Part shown: in pieces, positions 23,401 to 30,396 of the stretch | How positions within the stretch are numbered: position 1 is the first letter of the stretch | Layout: every line of letters begins with the position of its first letter | Origin: Blastococcus saxobsidens | GTDB lineage: Bacteria > Actinomycetota > Actinomycetes > Mycobacteriales > Geodermatophilaceae | Length of the DNA: 38,932 nucleotides | Direction: 5' to 3' | NCBI RefSeq assembly: GCF_010682065.1 | Contig: NZ_JAAGWG010000037.1 | Coordinates: 1 to 38,932, forward strand | The notes under the pieces: model-generated | Databases searched by the model: none | What the model was told of the DNA's origin: nothing | Seen by the model: the letters and a program-made list of their open reading frames with translations, nothing else | Made by a program: the position numbers and the translations under genes

Positions 23401-23677
23401 CGAGTTCGGTCCGATGGGCCTGGAGGGCGCGGTCCGGCTGGGCCTGCGCCGGGAGCTGGCGGCCATCGAGGACGACGCCGAGCGCGCCGCCGCCTACGAC
23501 GCCGCCGTCGCTGCCGCCTACGAGAAGGGACGCGGGCTCAACGTGGCGGCCCACTGGGAGATCGACGACGTCGTCGACCCCGCCGACACCCGCCGCTGGA
23601 TCACCACGCTGACCCGGGAGGCCGCGGCCACGCCGCGACCGCCGGGGCGGGTGCGGCCGCACGTCGACACCTGGTGA
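20489..23677 (+). CDS. single-chain acyl-CoA carboxylase (biotin carboxylase-BCCP-carboxyltransferase)
   Basis: 1062 residues carrying all three activities. Residues 1-~450: biotin carboxylase (RLLIANRGEIAVRIARAA at the start; ATP-grasp loop KARFGGGGRATRA; DRDCSLQRRRQKVLE; FLECNPRLQVEHTVTE). Residue ~494: biotinyl-lysine in LEAMKMEH. Residues ~540-1060: carboxyltransferase with both halves (GHLKKDRLFELAEKRRLPVVLFAEGGGG; later PVVFLCDTPGFMVG, and GAQAMAGGSMKVPRFAIGWPTSEFGPMG). It uses biotin and ATP to carboxylate an acyl-CoA; the architecture matches the single-chain long-chain acyl-CoA carboxylases of mycobacteria rather than the split AccA3/AccD system. Substrate length is not readable. GTG at 20489 is where the biotin carboxylase fold begins. 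Converges with the glycosyltransferase gene one base after its stop. Confidence 0.93.
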   Translation: MARLLIANRGEIAVRIARAAAAERLTSVAVTAADEPDAPHLAAADEIHVLPGTGPAAYMDVPAIVQAALDTGCDLVHPGYGFLSEVSELPDACVAAGLAVVGPDAENLWIFGDKALARSRAEAVGVPVLRGSDGDPAAVETMLEETGAVLLKARFGGGGRATRALRRGDDVAAAVEEVAHEARVAFGTEALLAEEYLDRARHIEVQLLGDAHGDVVVLGDRDCSLQRRRQKVLEIAPAPDLPDELRARLHDAARAVLGTGRYRGLGTVEFLVSADDPQRFVFLECNPRLQVEHTVTEATTGLDLVRLQLRIAAGATLEDLGLADGAPRPLGCAVQARVNAETITADGAVVPSAGTITSLVLPGGPGVRVDTAARPGAEQSPRYDSLLAKVVAHERTGDLTAALRHLHRAIGEIDVRGVATNTAFLRALLAHPGIGSATTTFVDEHLAELVPTLQPEAEQEGLRAPVPGTVVAVAAVPGTTVEPGGAVVVLEAMKMEHVVALPAGGTVVGVAVRVGDTVRQGQLLADVEHADGDLQERAAIDLDADRPDLTEVRRRHEIGLDEHRTEAVAKRHAQGRRTARENLADLVDAGSFIEYGPLVFAAQERRRSREELQERTPADGVVGGLADVNGDLVGRDRSAAVVVSYDYTVLAGTQGMRGHLKKDRLFELAEKRRLPVVLFAEGGGGRPGDVDHPVVSALDTMAFTLFGKLSGLVPTVGIASGRCFAGNAALLGTCDVVIATEDANIGMGGPAMIEGGGLGVVAPEEIGPIDVQHANGVVDIRVADDAAAVAAARQYLSYFQGPVADWTAPDQRALRHLVPENRKRVYDMRAVLHALADENSVLELRDGWGAGMITALARVEGAPVGVVANVPTHLGGAIDSDAADKAARFLQLCDAHGLPVVFLCDTPGFMVGPESERTATVRHFSRLFVIGANLSVPIGTVVVRKAYGLGAQAMAGGSMKVPRFAIGWPTSEFGPMGLEGAVRLGLRRELAAIEDDAERAAAYDAAVAAAYEKGRGLNVAAHWEIDDVVDPADTRRWITTLTREAAATPRPPGRVRPHVDTW

Positions 23678-23678
23678 C

Positions 23679-24845
23679 TCAGCCGGTGCCCTCGGCCGCG
23701 ATCAGCTCGGTGATCTCCTCCGGCGGGCTCGAGCAGTCGTCGTCGGAGGCCGGCTGATCGGAGGCCAGCCCGGGAATGCCGGCGTCCTCGACGGGCTGGA
23801 AGCCCAGCCGCTCGAGGTGGGCCGGGACCCGGTTCTGGGCGTTGATCACGTGCGAGCGGGACAGCCAGCCCATGCCGTCCGCCACCTCGAAGTCCATGCC
23901 GCCGCCGGGCGCGCGCTGGACGTGGCCGGGGGAGGGCAGCAGGCCGACCAGCTGCACCGCCTCCGCGGGGGACAGCTCCCCGGGCGGGGAGTCGAAGTAG
24001 TACCAGCCGGCCGCGCAGACGCCGTAGATCGTCGGCCCGAACTGGGCGTAGTTCGCGTACAGCTCGAGCATCCGCCGGTCGTCCACGAACGCGGCCAGCT
24101 CGACGGCCAAACCCGCCTCCAGTGCCTTGCGCCAGGCGCTCATCTCCTGGTTGAGGAACAGGTTCTTGGCCATCTGCTGCGGGATCGTCGACCCGACGGG
24201 GTCCTCCTCGCCGGCCAGGTGGGAGTAGGCGCGGGCCCACAGCACGCCCCAGTCGAAGGCGCCGGACCGGTAGGGGAGCTGGGAGTCCTCGTGCGCGACG
24301 ACGGCCGCCAGGAAGTTGCGCGAGACGTGCTCCACCGGCACCGACTGCTGGATCGCGCCGTCGGGGTTGGCCGCCATGAACGCCGTCGTCGGCGGGTCCA
24401 CCCAGCGCAGCGAGAGCACGACCAGCGCCTGGACCACGGCGAGCGCGGCCAGCAGCCGCACGATCCGGCGGAACAGGCGACGGCGCGGTCGCCGGCCGGC
24501 GCGGTCCCGGCGTCGCCGGCGGCCCTCGTCCGGCCGGACCGGCGGGACCGGACGCTGCGGCCGGTCGCGTCGCGGGGGAGCAGCCGGGGGGAAGGGACGC
24601 TCGGGCGGTGGCCACGGGTGGCGCGGCTGCTCCTGGGCCGGCGGCCGGCCGGGCGCGTACGGCGGCGCGCCGTACCAGCCGTCCGCGACCGGCGGGGGCT
24701 GGTCGAACCGAGGACGACGCGGCGGCTCGTCCGACGGCGGCTCCCCGTACGGCGGCTGTGGCTGTGGCTGCGGCAGGGTCGGTGGGTCGGCCGGCCGGCG
24801 GCGCAGCCAGCGGGTATTCCTCGGGTCCGGCGGGACGGAGGCCAT
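23679..24845 (-). CDS. monofunctional peptidoglycan glycosyltransferase (GT51, MtgA-like)
   Basis: 388 residues. A long cytoplasmic Pro/Arg-rich N-terminus (1-~128) precedes one membrane anchor (about 130-148). The GT51 domain then shows catalytic Glu186 in AHEDSQLPYRSGAFDW, the GSTIPQQMAKNLFLNQ motif near 217 and LYANYAQFGPTIYG near 262. It polymerises lipid II. There is no transpeptidase domain, in contrast to class A PBPs, and the canonical Phe after ED-x-x is Leu. The 128-residue Pro-rich head is much longer than in MtgA of Proteobacteria and could recruit division or elongation proteins. GGGGAGG lies 8 bases before the ATG. Its stop lies one base from the convergent carboxylase stop. Confidence 0.88.
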   Translation of the reverse strand: MASVPPDPRNTRWLRRRPADPPTLPQPQPQPPYGEPPSDEPPRRPRFDQPPPVADGWYGAPPYAPGRPPAQEQPRHPWPPPERPFPPAAPPRRDRPQRPVPPVRPDEGRRRRRDRAGRRPRRRLFRRIVRLLAALAVVQALVVLSLRWVDPPTTAFMAANPDGAIQQSVPVEHVSRNFLAAVVAHEDSQLPYRSGAFDWGVLWARAYSHLAGEEDPVGSTIPQQMAKNLFLNQEMSAWRKALEAGLAVELAAFVDDRRMLELYANYAQFGPTIYGVCAAGWYYFDSPPGELSPAEAVQLVGLLPSPGHVQRAPGGGMDFEVADGMGWLSRSHVINAQNRVPAHLERLGFQPVEDAGIPGLASDQPASDDDCSSPPEEITELIAAEGTG

Positions 24846-24922
24846 GGAGCGTTCCTCCCCTGGTCGGCGTCGAACGGCCAGGTTAGGGCGGCAACCTGTG
24901 AGCGAGCTGCACGCGGCGGTCG

Positions 24923-25447
24923 TCAGCCCTCCTCGGCGAGCCAGGCCTCCACCCGGTCCAGTTCGGCGTGCGTCAGCCCGATGGCGACCGCCGGCGCGAC
25001 GACGAGCACCTGCCCGTTCGCCGCCAGCCACTCGCTGGTGTCCTCGGCCTGGTCGGCCAGGTCGTCGTCGATCCACACGATCCGGCGGCAGGGCTCGGCG
25101 TCGGCGACCGCGCGAGCTGCCGCCAGCTTCCACCACCCGGCCACCCCGCCGAGCCGGCCGCCGAACCCGGTGGGCAGCACTGCCTCCCGGTCGTGCGTCC
25201 GCAGCCCGCGCGGCAGACCCAGCGGCTCGGCGAGCAGCCGGTCGGCCAGCTCCGTCCACGTCGTCAGCCACTGCAGCTCGACCCGGCCCGACTCGTGCAG
25301 CCCGCGCAGGCGCCGCACCACGGTCGGGTCCCACGAGAGCACGTAGCCGTTGAAGGCCCCGCGCCGCCAGCCCTCCGGCAGGTCGCGGCGGACGGCGTTC
25401 AGCACGCCGTCGACGTCGAGCAGCAGGACCGGTGGGAAAGAGGGCAT
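24923..25447 (-). CDS. HAD-family hydrolase of the Swiss-army-knife RNA-repair type
   Basis: 174 residues. HAD motif I is LLLDVDGVLN at residues 8-17, motif II is the Thr in QWLTTWTE, and the acidic motif IV is VWIDDDLADQ near 125. The compact form without a cap domain and the WLTTW/WIDDD pairing match the HAD branch found in RNA-repair multidomain proteins and as stand-alone actinobacterial proteins. Phosphatase activity on an unknown substrate is expected. A TAGGAC lies 5 bases upstream of the ATG, again suggesting a leaderless mRNA. Divergent from the small ORF at 25568. Confidence 0.8.
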   Translation of the reverse strand: MPSFPPVLLLDVDGVLNAVRRDLPEGWRRGAFNGYVLSWDPTVVRRLRGLHESGRVELQWLTTWTELADRLLAEPLGLPRGLRTHDREAVLPTGFGGRLGGVAGWWKLAAARAVADAEPCRRIVWIDDDLADQAEDTSEWLAANGQVLVVAPAVAIGLTHAELDRVEAWLAEEG

Positions 25448-25452
25448 GCCCC

Positions 25453-25458
25453 GTCCTA
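25453..25458 (-). promoter_or_regulatory. candidate -10 element TAGGAC
   Basis: TAGGAC on the minus strand 5 bases before the ATG at 25447; no ribosome site is present. Confidence 0.3.
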
Positions 25459-25567
25459 CCCGATCGCGGCGCCGAACGGAGCACGACCGGGTGGCCGGAC
25501 CGGGTGTGCGGTTGGCATGCCGCCGGACCGGGCAAGGAGACCCGGAGACGACAGAAGGAGGAACACC

Positions 25568-25714
25568 ATGGCAGGCATGATCAGGAAGCTCATGATGTCC
25601 GGGATCGCGGCGAAGGTGGTCCAGGAGGCCCGCAAGCCGCAGAACCAGGCGAAGATCAAGAAGGCCATCGCGGACTTCCAGAAGAGCCGCAGCGGCAAGA
25701 CCGGCCGTCGCTGA
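25568..25714 (+). CDS. small basic protein, 48 residues
   Basis: ATG at 25568 has a strong AGAAGGAGG ribosome site 6 bases upstream, one of the best in the window. The product begins MAGMIRKLMMSGIAAKVVQEARKP and ends KSRSGKTGRR: a short amphipathic helix followed by a lysine-rich helix. There is no full membrane segment or known family. It is followed by an unusually long terminator hairpin, so it is probably a stand-alone, well-expressed unit. Confidence 0.7.
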   Translation: MAGMIRKLMMSGIAAKVVQEARKPQNQAKIKKAIADFQKSRSGKTGRR

Positions 25715-25727
25715 GCTTCAGCGCAGC

Positions 25728-25776
25728 GAACGACAGTGCCCCTCCCCGGGAACCCGGGTGAGGGGCACTGTCGTTC
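25728..25776 (+). terminator. long intrinsic-terminator-like hairpin
   Basis: Perfect 17-bp arms: GAACGACAGTGCCCCTC (25728-25744) and its complement (25760-25776). The loop itself holds CCCGGG-AA-CCCGGG and can extend the stem. No U-tract follows, as is common in actinobacteria. It starts 13 bases after the small ORF stop. Confidence 0.8.
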
Positions 25777-25897
25777 CTGACGTCGGGTGCGTCGATCCGT
25801 TCGGGTGGATCGTCCCGCAGGCCGCTCCGCCCCACCGGTGGCGCGGCCGATGCATCCTGGGATGCAGCTGGAGCGATCGGACGAGCACGGAGGTGGC

Positions 25898-26848
25898 GTG
25901 GACGGCGGAGCACCCGGGCGCCCGGACGCCCTGCGCGCGTCGCCCACCGGTCGCGTGCCCCAGTGGGTCCTCGACGAGGCGGCCGGGCGGCCGACGGCCG
26001 ACGAGGGCTGGCGCGAGTGGACGCCGGGGGAGCAGCAGCCGAGGCGACGACGTCGCCGCCGGATGCGCGGCCTCCTCGCCGTCCTGGTCGTGCTCGTGGT
26101 CGCCCTCGGCGCGGCCTGGCTGGCGAACCCCGGCCTGCTGGCCGGCGACCCACCCGTGGCCCAGCCCGCCCTACCCGGCCCGCCGCCCGGTCAGGAGTCC
26201 ACCGAGGCCCCGCTCGGCGCTCCGCCACCGGCACCGGCCACCGGCGGCACGCATGCCTTCGTGGCGCTGCAGCCCGACGGCACCGGGCCGGTCGCCTTCG
26301 ACCCCTGCCGGCCGATCCACTACGTCATCCGGCCCGACAACGCCCCGGTCGGCGGGGAGCTGCTGCTGCACGAGGCGTTCGCCCGGGTCACCGCCGCCAC
26401 CGGCCTGCAGTTCGTCTACGACGGCGCCACCGAGGAGCCCCCCGCGGAGAAGCGGGAGCCCTACCAGCCCGACCGCTACGGCGACCGCTGGGCGCCGGTG
26501 CTCGTCTCCTGGCAGACCGGCGAGGAGAACCCGGACTTCGTCGGCGACGTCGCCGGGGAGGCGGGCAGCCACTGGCGGTCGGTCGGCACCGGCCCGCAGG
26601 TCTACGTCACCGGCGGGGTGGCCCTCGACAGCGCCTTCTTCGCCGAGCTGCTGGCCTCCCCGGACGGGTATCCCATCGCCCGGGCGATCGTGCTGCACGA
26701 GATCGGGCACCTGGTCGGCCTCGACCACGTCGACGACCCGGCCCAGCTGATGTTCCCGACGGCCAGCGGCGGCATCCTCGACTTCTCCGCCGGCGACCTC
26801 ACCGGGCTCAGCGCGCTCGGTGCCGGGACGTGCGTCCCCGACCTGTGA
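25898..26848 (+). CDS. membrane-anchored matrixin-like metalloprotease
   Basis: 316 residues. The N-terminus ends in a run of arginines (PRRRRRRRMRG) before one membrane helix (about 61-80), followed by a Pro-rich linker and an external domain. The zinc site HEIGHLVGLDH (about 267-277) is the metzincin HExxHxxGxxH motif, with the downstream Met-turn region QLMFPTASGG matching matrixins. It should be a zinc endopeptidase acting outside the cell. GTG at 25898 has GGAGG 4 bases upstream; a 12-codon longer version from the ATG at 25862 is possible. The DUF3048 lipoprotein follows after 55 bases. Confidence 0.85.
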   Translation: MDGGAPGRPDALRASPTGRVPQWVLDEAAGRPTADEGWREWTPGEQQPRRRRRRRMRGLLAVLVVLVVALGAAWLANPGLLAGDPPVAQPALPGPPPGQESTEAPLGAPPPAPATGGTHAFVALQPDGTGPVAFDPCRPIHYVIRPDNAPVGGELLLHEAFARVTAATGLQFVYDGATEEPPAEKREPYQPDRYGDRWAPVLVSWQTGEENPDFVGDVAGEAGSHWRSVGTGPQVYVTGGVALDSAFFAELLASPDGYPIARAIVLHEIGHLVGLDHVDDPAQLMFPTASGGILDFSAGDLTGLSALGAGTCVPDL

Positions 26849-26891
26849 GGGGCGGGACCGGCCGCCGGTCACGACCGGGCCGACCTGGGCC

Positions 26892-26897
26892 GATAAC
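26892..26897 (+). promoter_or_regulatory. -10 element GATAAC, leaderless start
   Basis: GATAAC ends 6 bases before the GTG at 26904, with no ribosome site between. Confidence 0.4.
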
Positions 26898-26903
26898 CCC
26901 TGC

Positions 26904-27956
26904 GTGCACCGATCCGCCCGACGCCGGACCACCCGGGCAGTCGCGGCCGTGATCGCCGCCGCCGGCCTCGCCCTCTCCGCCGGCTGCGCGCCGCAGGCCG
27001 CCCCTGTGGCCGCGGCGCCGACCACGCCGGCGCCCCCGCCGCCACCGCCCACCTACCCGTGGCCGCTCACCGGCGTGGAGACCACAGACCCGGTGCACCG
27101 CACCGCCCTCGCGGTGAAGATCGAGAACTCCGTCGAATCCCGCCCGCAGTCCGGCCTGAACGGCGCCGACATGGTGTGGGAGGAGGTCGTCGAGGGCGGG
27201 ATCACCCGCTTCGTCGCCGTCTACCACTCCACCCTGCCGCCCGAGATCGGCCCGATCCGCTCGGTGCGGCCCATGGACGCCGCCATCGCCGCCCCGCTGC
27301 GCGGGCTCTTCGCCTTCTCCGGTGGGCAGCGGCCCTTCGTCGACGCGGTGGCCGGCGCCGGCATGCAGGTGGTCAGCCACGACGGCGGCGCCGGCGGCTT
27401 CTACCGCAGCGAGGATCGCTACGCGCCGCACAACGTCTACGCCGACCCCGCCGACTTCCTCGCCCAGGCCGATCCCGCGCACTCCGCGGACCCGATCGAG
27501 CAGTTCCGCATGGCCGGCTCCGCCGACCAGCCCAGCGTCCCCGCGATCGGCACGCCCGCCGTCCTGGTGGACCTGAAGCTCTCCGGCGTCAGCCGCCCGA
27601 ACTGGACCTGGGACGCGGCGCAGGCAGCATGGCTGCGCGCCGAGGGGACCACGCCGGCGTCGCAGGCCGACGGGCAGCAGCTCAAGGCCACGAACGTCGT
27701 CGTCCTGCGGGTCGACGTCGTCAACACCCGCTACACCGACCCGGCCGGCAACCCCGTCCCCGAGACCGACATGGTCGGCGGCGGGGAGGCGCTCGTCGCC
27801 ACCGGCGGGCACACGCTGCCGGCGACCTGGTCCAAGGCGAGCGAGGGCGACCGGGTGGTCCTCACCAACGCGCAGGGCGCCCCCATCCTGCTCGCCCCCG
27901 GCACCACCTGGGTCGAGCTCGTGCCCAGGACCACCGGCGCGGTGACCGTCCGCTGA
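26904..27956 (+). CDS. DUF3048 lipoprotein (YerB-like)
   Basis: 350 residues. A lipoprotein signal is clear: RRRTTRAVAAVIAAAGLALSAGC with the lipidated Cys28. A Pro-rich spacer follows, then the DUF3048 domain: ALAVKIENSVESRPQSGLNGADMVWEEVVEGGITRF, IGPIRSVRPMD, FSGGQRPFVDAV and RYAPHNVYAD, and the C-terminal part with VVVLRVDVVNTRY and GEALVATGG. YerB and its homologues are surface lipoproteins of unknown function. GTG at 26904 lies 6 bases after GATAAC; no Shine-Dalgarno sequence is present. Confidence 0.88.
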   Translation: MHRSARRRTTRAVAAVIAAAGLALSAGCAPQAAPVAAAPTTPAPPPPPPTYPWPLTGVETTDPVHRTALAVKIENSVESRPQSGLNGADMVWEEVVEGGITRFVAVYHSTLPPEIGPIRSVRPMDAAIAAPLRGLFAFSGGQRPFVDAVAGAGMQVVSHDGGAGGFYRSEDRYAPHNVYADPADFLAQADPAHSADPIEQFRMAGSADQPSVPAIGTPAVLVDLKLSGVSRPNWTWDAAQAAWLRAEGTTPASQADGQQLKATNVVVLRVDVVNTRYTDPAGNPVPETDMVGGGEALVATGGHTLPATWSKASEGDRVVLTNAQGAPILLAPGTTWVELVPRTTGAVTVR

Positions 27957-27988
27957 CGCGGACGCGGCGCATGCGGTAGACCGGGCGC

Positions 27989-28939
27989 ATGCCGCGCATC
28001 GCCGTCCTGGACGACTACCAGTCCGTCGCCGCCGACTTCTGCGACTGGTCGCAGGTACCCGGGCCGGTGGAGGTCGTCGAGTTCGCCGACCACGTCGGCG
28101 ACGAGGACGCGCTGGCCGAGCGCCTGCACTCCTTCGACGTCGTCGTCGCCATGCGCGAGCGCACCGACTTCCGCCGCAGCCTGCTGGAGCGGCTGCCGAA
28201 CCTGAAGCTGCTGGTCACCACCGGCATGCGCAACAAGTCCATCGACGTCGAGGCCGCCACCGAGCGCGGCATCACCGTGTGCGGCACCGGGGCCAACGCC
28301 ACCGCCACCGTCGAGCTCACCTGGGGGCTGATCCTCGCCGCGGTCCGCTCCATCCCGCGGGAGGACGCCGGCATGCGCGCCGGGGGCTGGCAGCAGACCG
28401 TCGGCGGCGACCTGGCGGGCGCGCGGCTCGGTGTCATCGGCCTGGGCCGGCTGGGCAGCCGGGTCGCCACCATCGGGCAGGCCTTCGGCATGGACGTCGT
28501 CGCCTGGAGCCAGAACCTCACCGACGAGCGCGCCGCCGAGGTCGGGGTGCGCCGGGTGGAGCGCGACGAGCTGTTCGCCACCGCCGACGTCGCCACCGTG
28601 CACCTGCTGCTGTCCAAGCGGACCCGCGGGCTGATCGGCGCCGACGACCTCGCGCTGATGAAGCACACCGCCGTCCTGGTCAACACCAGCCGCGGCCCGA
28701 TCGTGCAGCAGCAGCCACTCCTGGACGCGCTGCACGAGGACCGCATCGCCGCGGCCGCGCTCGACGTCTACGACGAGGAGCCGCTGCCGGCCGACCACCC
28801 CCTGCGGACGGCGCCGCGCACCGTGCTCACCCCGCACCTGGGCTACGTCACCCGCGGCACCTACGAGGTGTTCTACGGCGAGGCGGTGGAGGACGTCGCC
28901 GCGTTCGTCGCCGGGGAGCCGATTCGCGTCCTCGGCTGA
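27989..28939 (+). CDS. D-2-hydroxyacid dehydrogenase, NAD(P)-dependent
   Basis: 316 residues with both lobes of the D-isomer 2-hydroxyacid dehydrogenase family. The NAD fingerprint GLGRLGSRVA is near residue 151; the catalytic Arg is in VNTSRGPI near 233, the Glu in DVYDEEPLP near 262 and the His in TPHLGYVT near 281. It interconverts a 2-oxo acid and a D-2-hydroxy acid; the specific substrate is not evident. It lacks the ACT domain of SerA. The ATG at 27989 is 6 bases after TAGACC, a possible -10 of a leaderless transcript. Confidence 0.9.
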   Translation: MPRIAVLDDYQSVAADFCDWSQVPGPVEVVEFADHVGDEDALAERLHSFDVVVAMRERTDFRRSLLERLPNLKLLVTTGMRNKSIDVEAATERGITVCGTGANATATVELTWGLILAAVRSIPREDAGMRAGGWQQTVGGDLAGARLGVIGLGRLGSRVATIGQAFGMDVVAWSQNLTDERAAEVGVRRVERDELFATADVATVHLLLSKRTRGLIGADDLALMKHTAVLVNTSRGPIVQQQPLLDALHEDRIAAAALDVYDEEPLPADHPLRTAPRTVLTPHLGYVTRGTYEVFYGEAVEDVAAFVAGEPIRVLG

Positions 28940-28943
28940 CGGC

Positions 28944-28949
28944 TAGCGT
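28944..28949 (+). promoter_or_regulatory. -10 element TAGCGT
   Basis: TAGCGT 8 bases before the GTG at 28958; no ribosome site between. Confidence 0.4.
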
Positions 28950-28957
28950 GGACGGCG

Positions 28958-29626
28958 GTGACGAGCAGGGAGGAGCGCTGGCAGGAGCGGCTCGCCCTGC
29001 CCGTGCTGGTCGCGGCGCTGGCGTCGATCCCGGCGATGTTCCTGACCGTCGCCGAGGGGGCTCTGGGCACCACCGGGTACGTCATCGACATCGTCAGCGG
29101 CGCCGTGCTGGTCGCCGAGACGGTCATCCTCTTCGTCGTCGCCGAGCACAAGCGCGCCTGGGTCCGCGGGCACCTCGGGCTGATCGCGCTCACGGTCGCC
29201 GTGGTCGTGGCCGTCGTCTTCGCCCTCGGCCCCGTCCAGGTGCTGCGGCTGGTCCGCACCGTCGGCGCCCTGCGCATCCTCCGGGCCGGGCGGATCGTGA
29301 AGGCGGCCCGCTCGCTGGGCGTCCGGCACGGCTTCACCGGGCGGCTCGCGCAGCTGCTGGCCGCCGGTGCCGGGGTGCTCGTCGCGGTGTTCGTCGGCGT
29401 CGTCCTCTCCGACCCGACGTCCCGCTCGCGCGACCTGTTGACCGGCGTCCTCGGCACCGTGAACACCGGCGTCGTCGTCGCCCTGTCCGCCGTCGCCGGG
29501 GTCGTCCTGGGCGCGGCGACCTACCTGCTGGCCCGTGACCCGGGCAGCGGCGCCGACGCCGACGCCGACCGCCCGGCGCGCTCCGGGTCAGGGGAGCAGC
29601 CGGGCGGCCGACGGTCGGAGAGCTAG
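28958..29626 (+). CDS. voltage-sensor-like membrane protein without a recognisable K+ selectivity filter
   Basis: 222 residues. Segments near residues 15-33, 42-62 and 70-90 look like S1-S3, and the fourth, VLRLVRTVGALRILRAGRIV, has arginines spaced by three as in an S4 voltage sensor (one repeat position replaced by Gly). Two further hydrophobic segments follow (about 130-150 and 168-190), the places of S5 and S6, but the loop between them (DLLTGVLGTVNTG) has no TVGYG/TVGFG. It could be a voltage sensor without a K+ pore, a proton-type sensor domain, or a degenerate channel. The tail is Asp/Gly/Ser-rich. Its TAG stop shares the CTAG palindrome with the convergent ABC permease stop. Confidence 0.6.
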   Translation: MTSREERWQERLALPVLVAALASIPAMFLTVAEGALGTTGYVIDIVSGAVLVAETVILFVVAEHKRAWVRGHLGLIALTVAVVVAVVFALGPVQVLRLVRTVGALRILRAGRIVKAARSLGVRHGFTGRLAQLLAAGAGVLVAVFVGVVLSDPTSRSRDLLTGVLGTVNTGVVVALSAVAGVVLGAATYLLARDPGSGADADADRPARSGSGEQPGGRRSES

Positions 29627-30396
29627 CCGGCGTCCCGGCGCAGCAGCGAGGCACCCCCGAGGCCCACCGCGAGCGCCGCCCAGCCGACCAGCAGGGCTGT
29701 CGCCTGTCCCGCCGTCATGTCCGGCTCGCCGAGCAGCATCCAGATCGCGCCGGTGCCCGGGAGCAGCTCGCCCAGGTCGGCCATCCACTGCACCCCGAAC
29801 GCCGGCAGCAGGAACGGCAGGACCAGCTGCAGCAGGAACACCGTGGCCAGCGCGCCGGCCGTGCTGCGCAGGAGCAGGCCGACGCCGACCGCCAGCGCTC
29901 CGCCGGCCAGCAGGACGGCGGCGACCCGGCCGAGGCTGTCGGCCACGTCGCCCGGCGAGAACGGCAGGTCCGCGATCAGCCAGGCGGTGATGTCGGCGGT
30001 GAGCGCCAGCAGCACGCCGGCCGCGGTGGCGGCGAGGACCGGCACGGTGAGACGCGCAGCCAGCAGCAACCCGCGACGCGGCGTCCACTGCAGCGTCGGC
30101 GTGATCGCCCCGCTGGCGTACTCCTGCGTCACCGCGAGCAGCACCAGGACCAGCAGCGCGAACTGGCCGAGCATGACGCCGAACTCGCCGGCCGCCGTCG
30201 CCGGCGGCAGCTCGCCGGTGGCGTACACGTCGTCGGCGTCGTAGGCCATGATGACGCCGATGCCGACGATGGTCACGGCGGCCGCCAGCAGGCACCACCA
30301 CGTCGTCCGCACGGTCCGGAGCCGCAGCCACTCGGCGGCCGCGGCGCGACCGAACACGGCCGGGGTGCCCGGCTCCCGGACGGCGACGGCGGTCAT
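29623..30396 (-). CDS. ABC transporter permease
   Basis: 257 residues with six hydrophobic segments and the ABC-2 style layout: a cytoplasmic start with AEWLRLRTVRTTWW, an extracellular loop after the first helix, EYASGAITPTLQWTPRR near residue 91 (the coupling-helix region of ABC-2 exporters), and a terminal helix ending SLLRRDAG. With the ATPase gene immediately upstream (ATGA overlap) it forms an export system for an unknown drug, lipid or peptide. The stop overlaps the convergent voltage-sensor-like gene by 4 bases. Confidence 0.85.
   Translation of the reverse strand: MTAVAVREPGTPAVFGRAAAAEWLRLRTVRTTWWCLLAAAVTIVGIGVIMAYDADDVYATGELPPATAAGEFGVMLGQFALLVLVLLAVTQEYASGAITPTLQWTPRRGLLLAARLTVPVLAATAAGVLLALTADITAWLIADLPFSPGDVADSLGRVAAVLLAGGALAVGVGLLLRSTAGALATVFLLQLVLPFLLPAFGVQWMADLGELLPGTGAIWMLLGEPDMTAGQATALLVGWAALAVGLGGASLLRRDAG

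Noticed and set aside
24846..25535. N-terminal extension of the glycosyltransferase
   Set aside because: It overlaps the HAD gene on the same strand in another frame; the ATG at 24845 has a good ribosome site.
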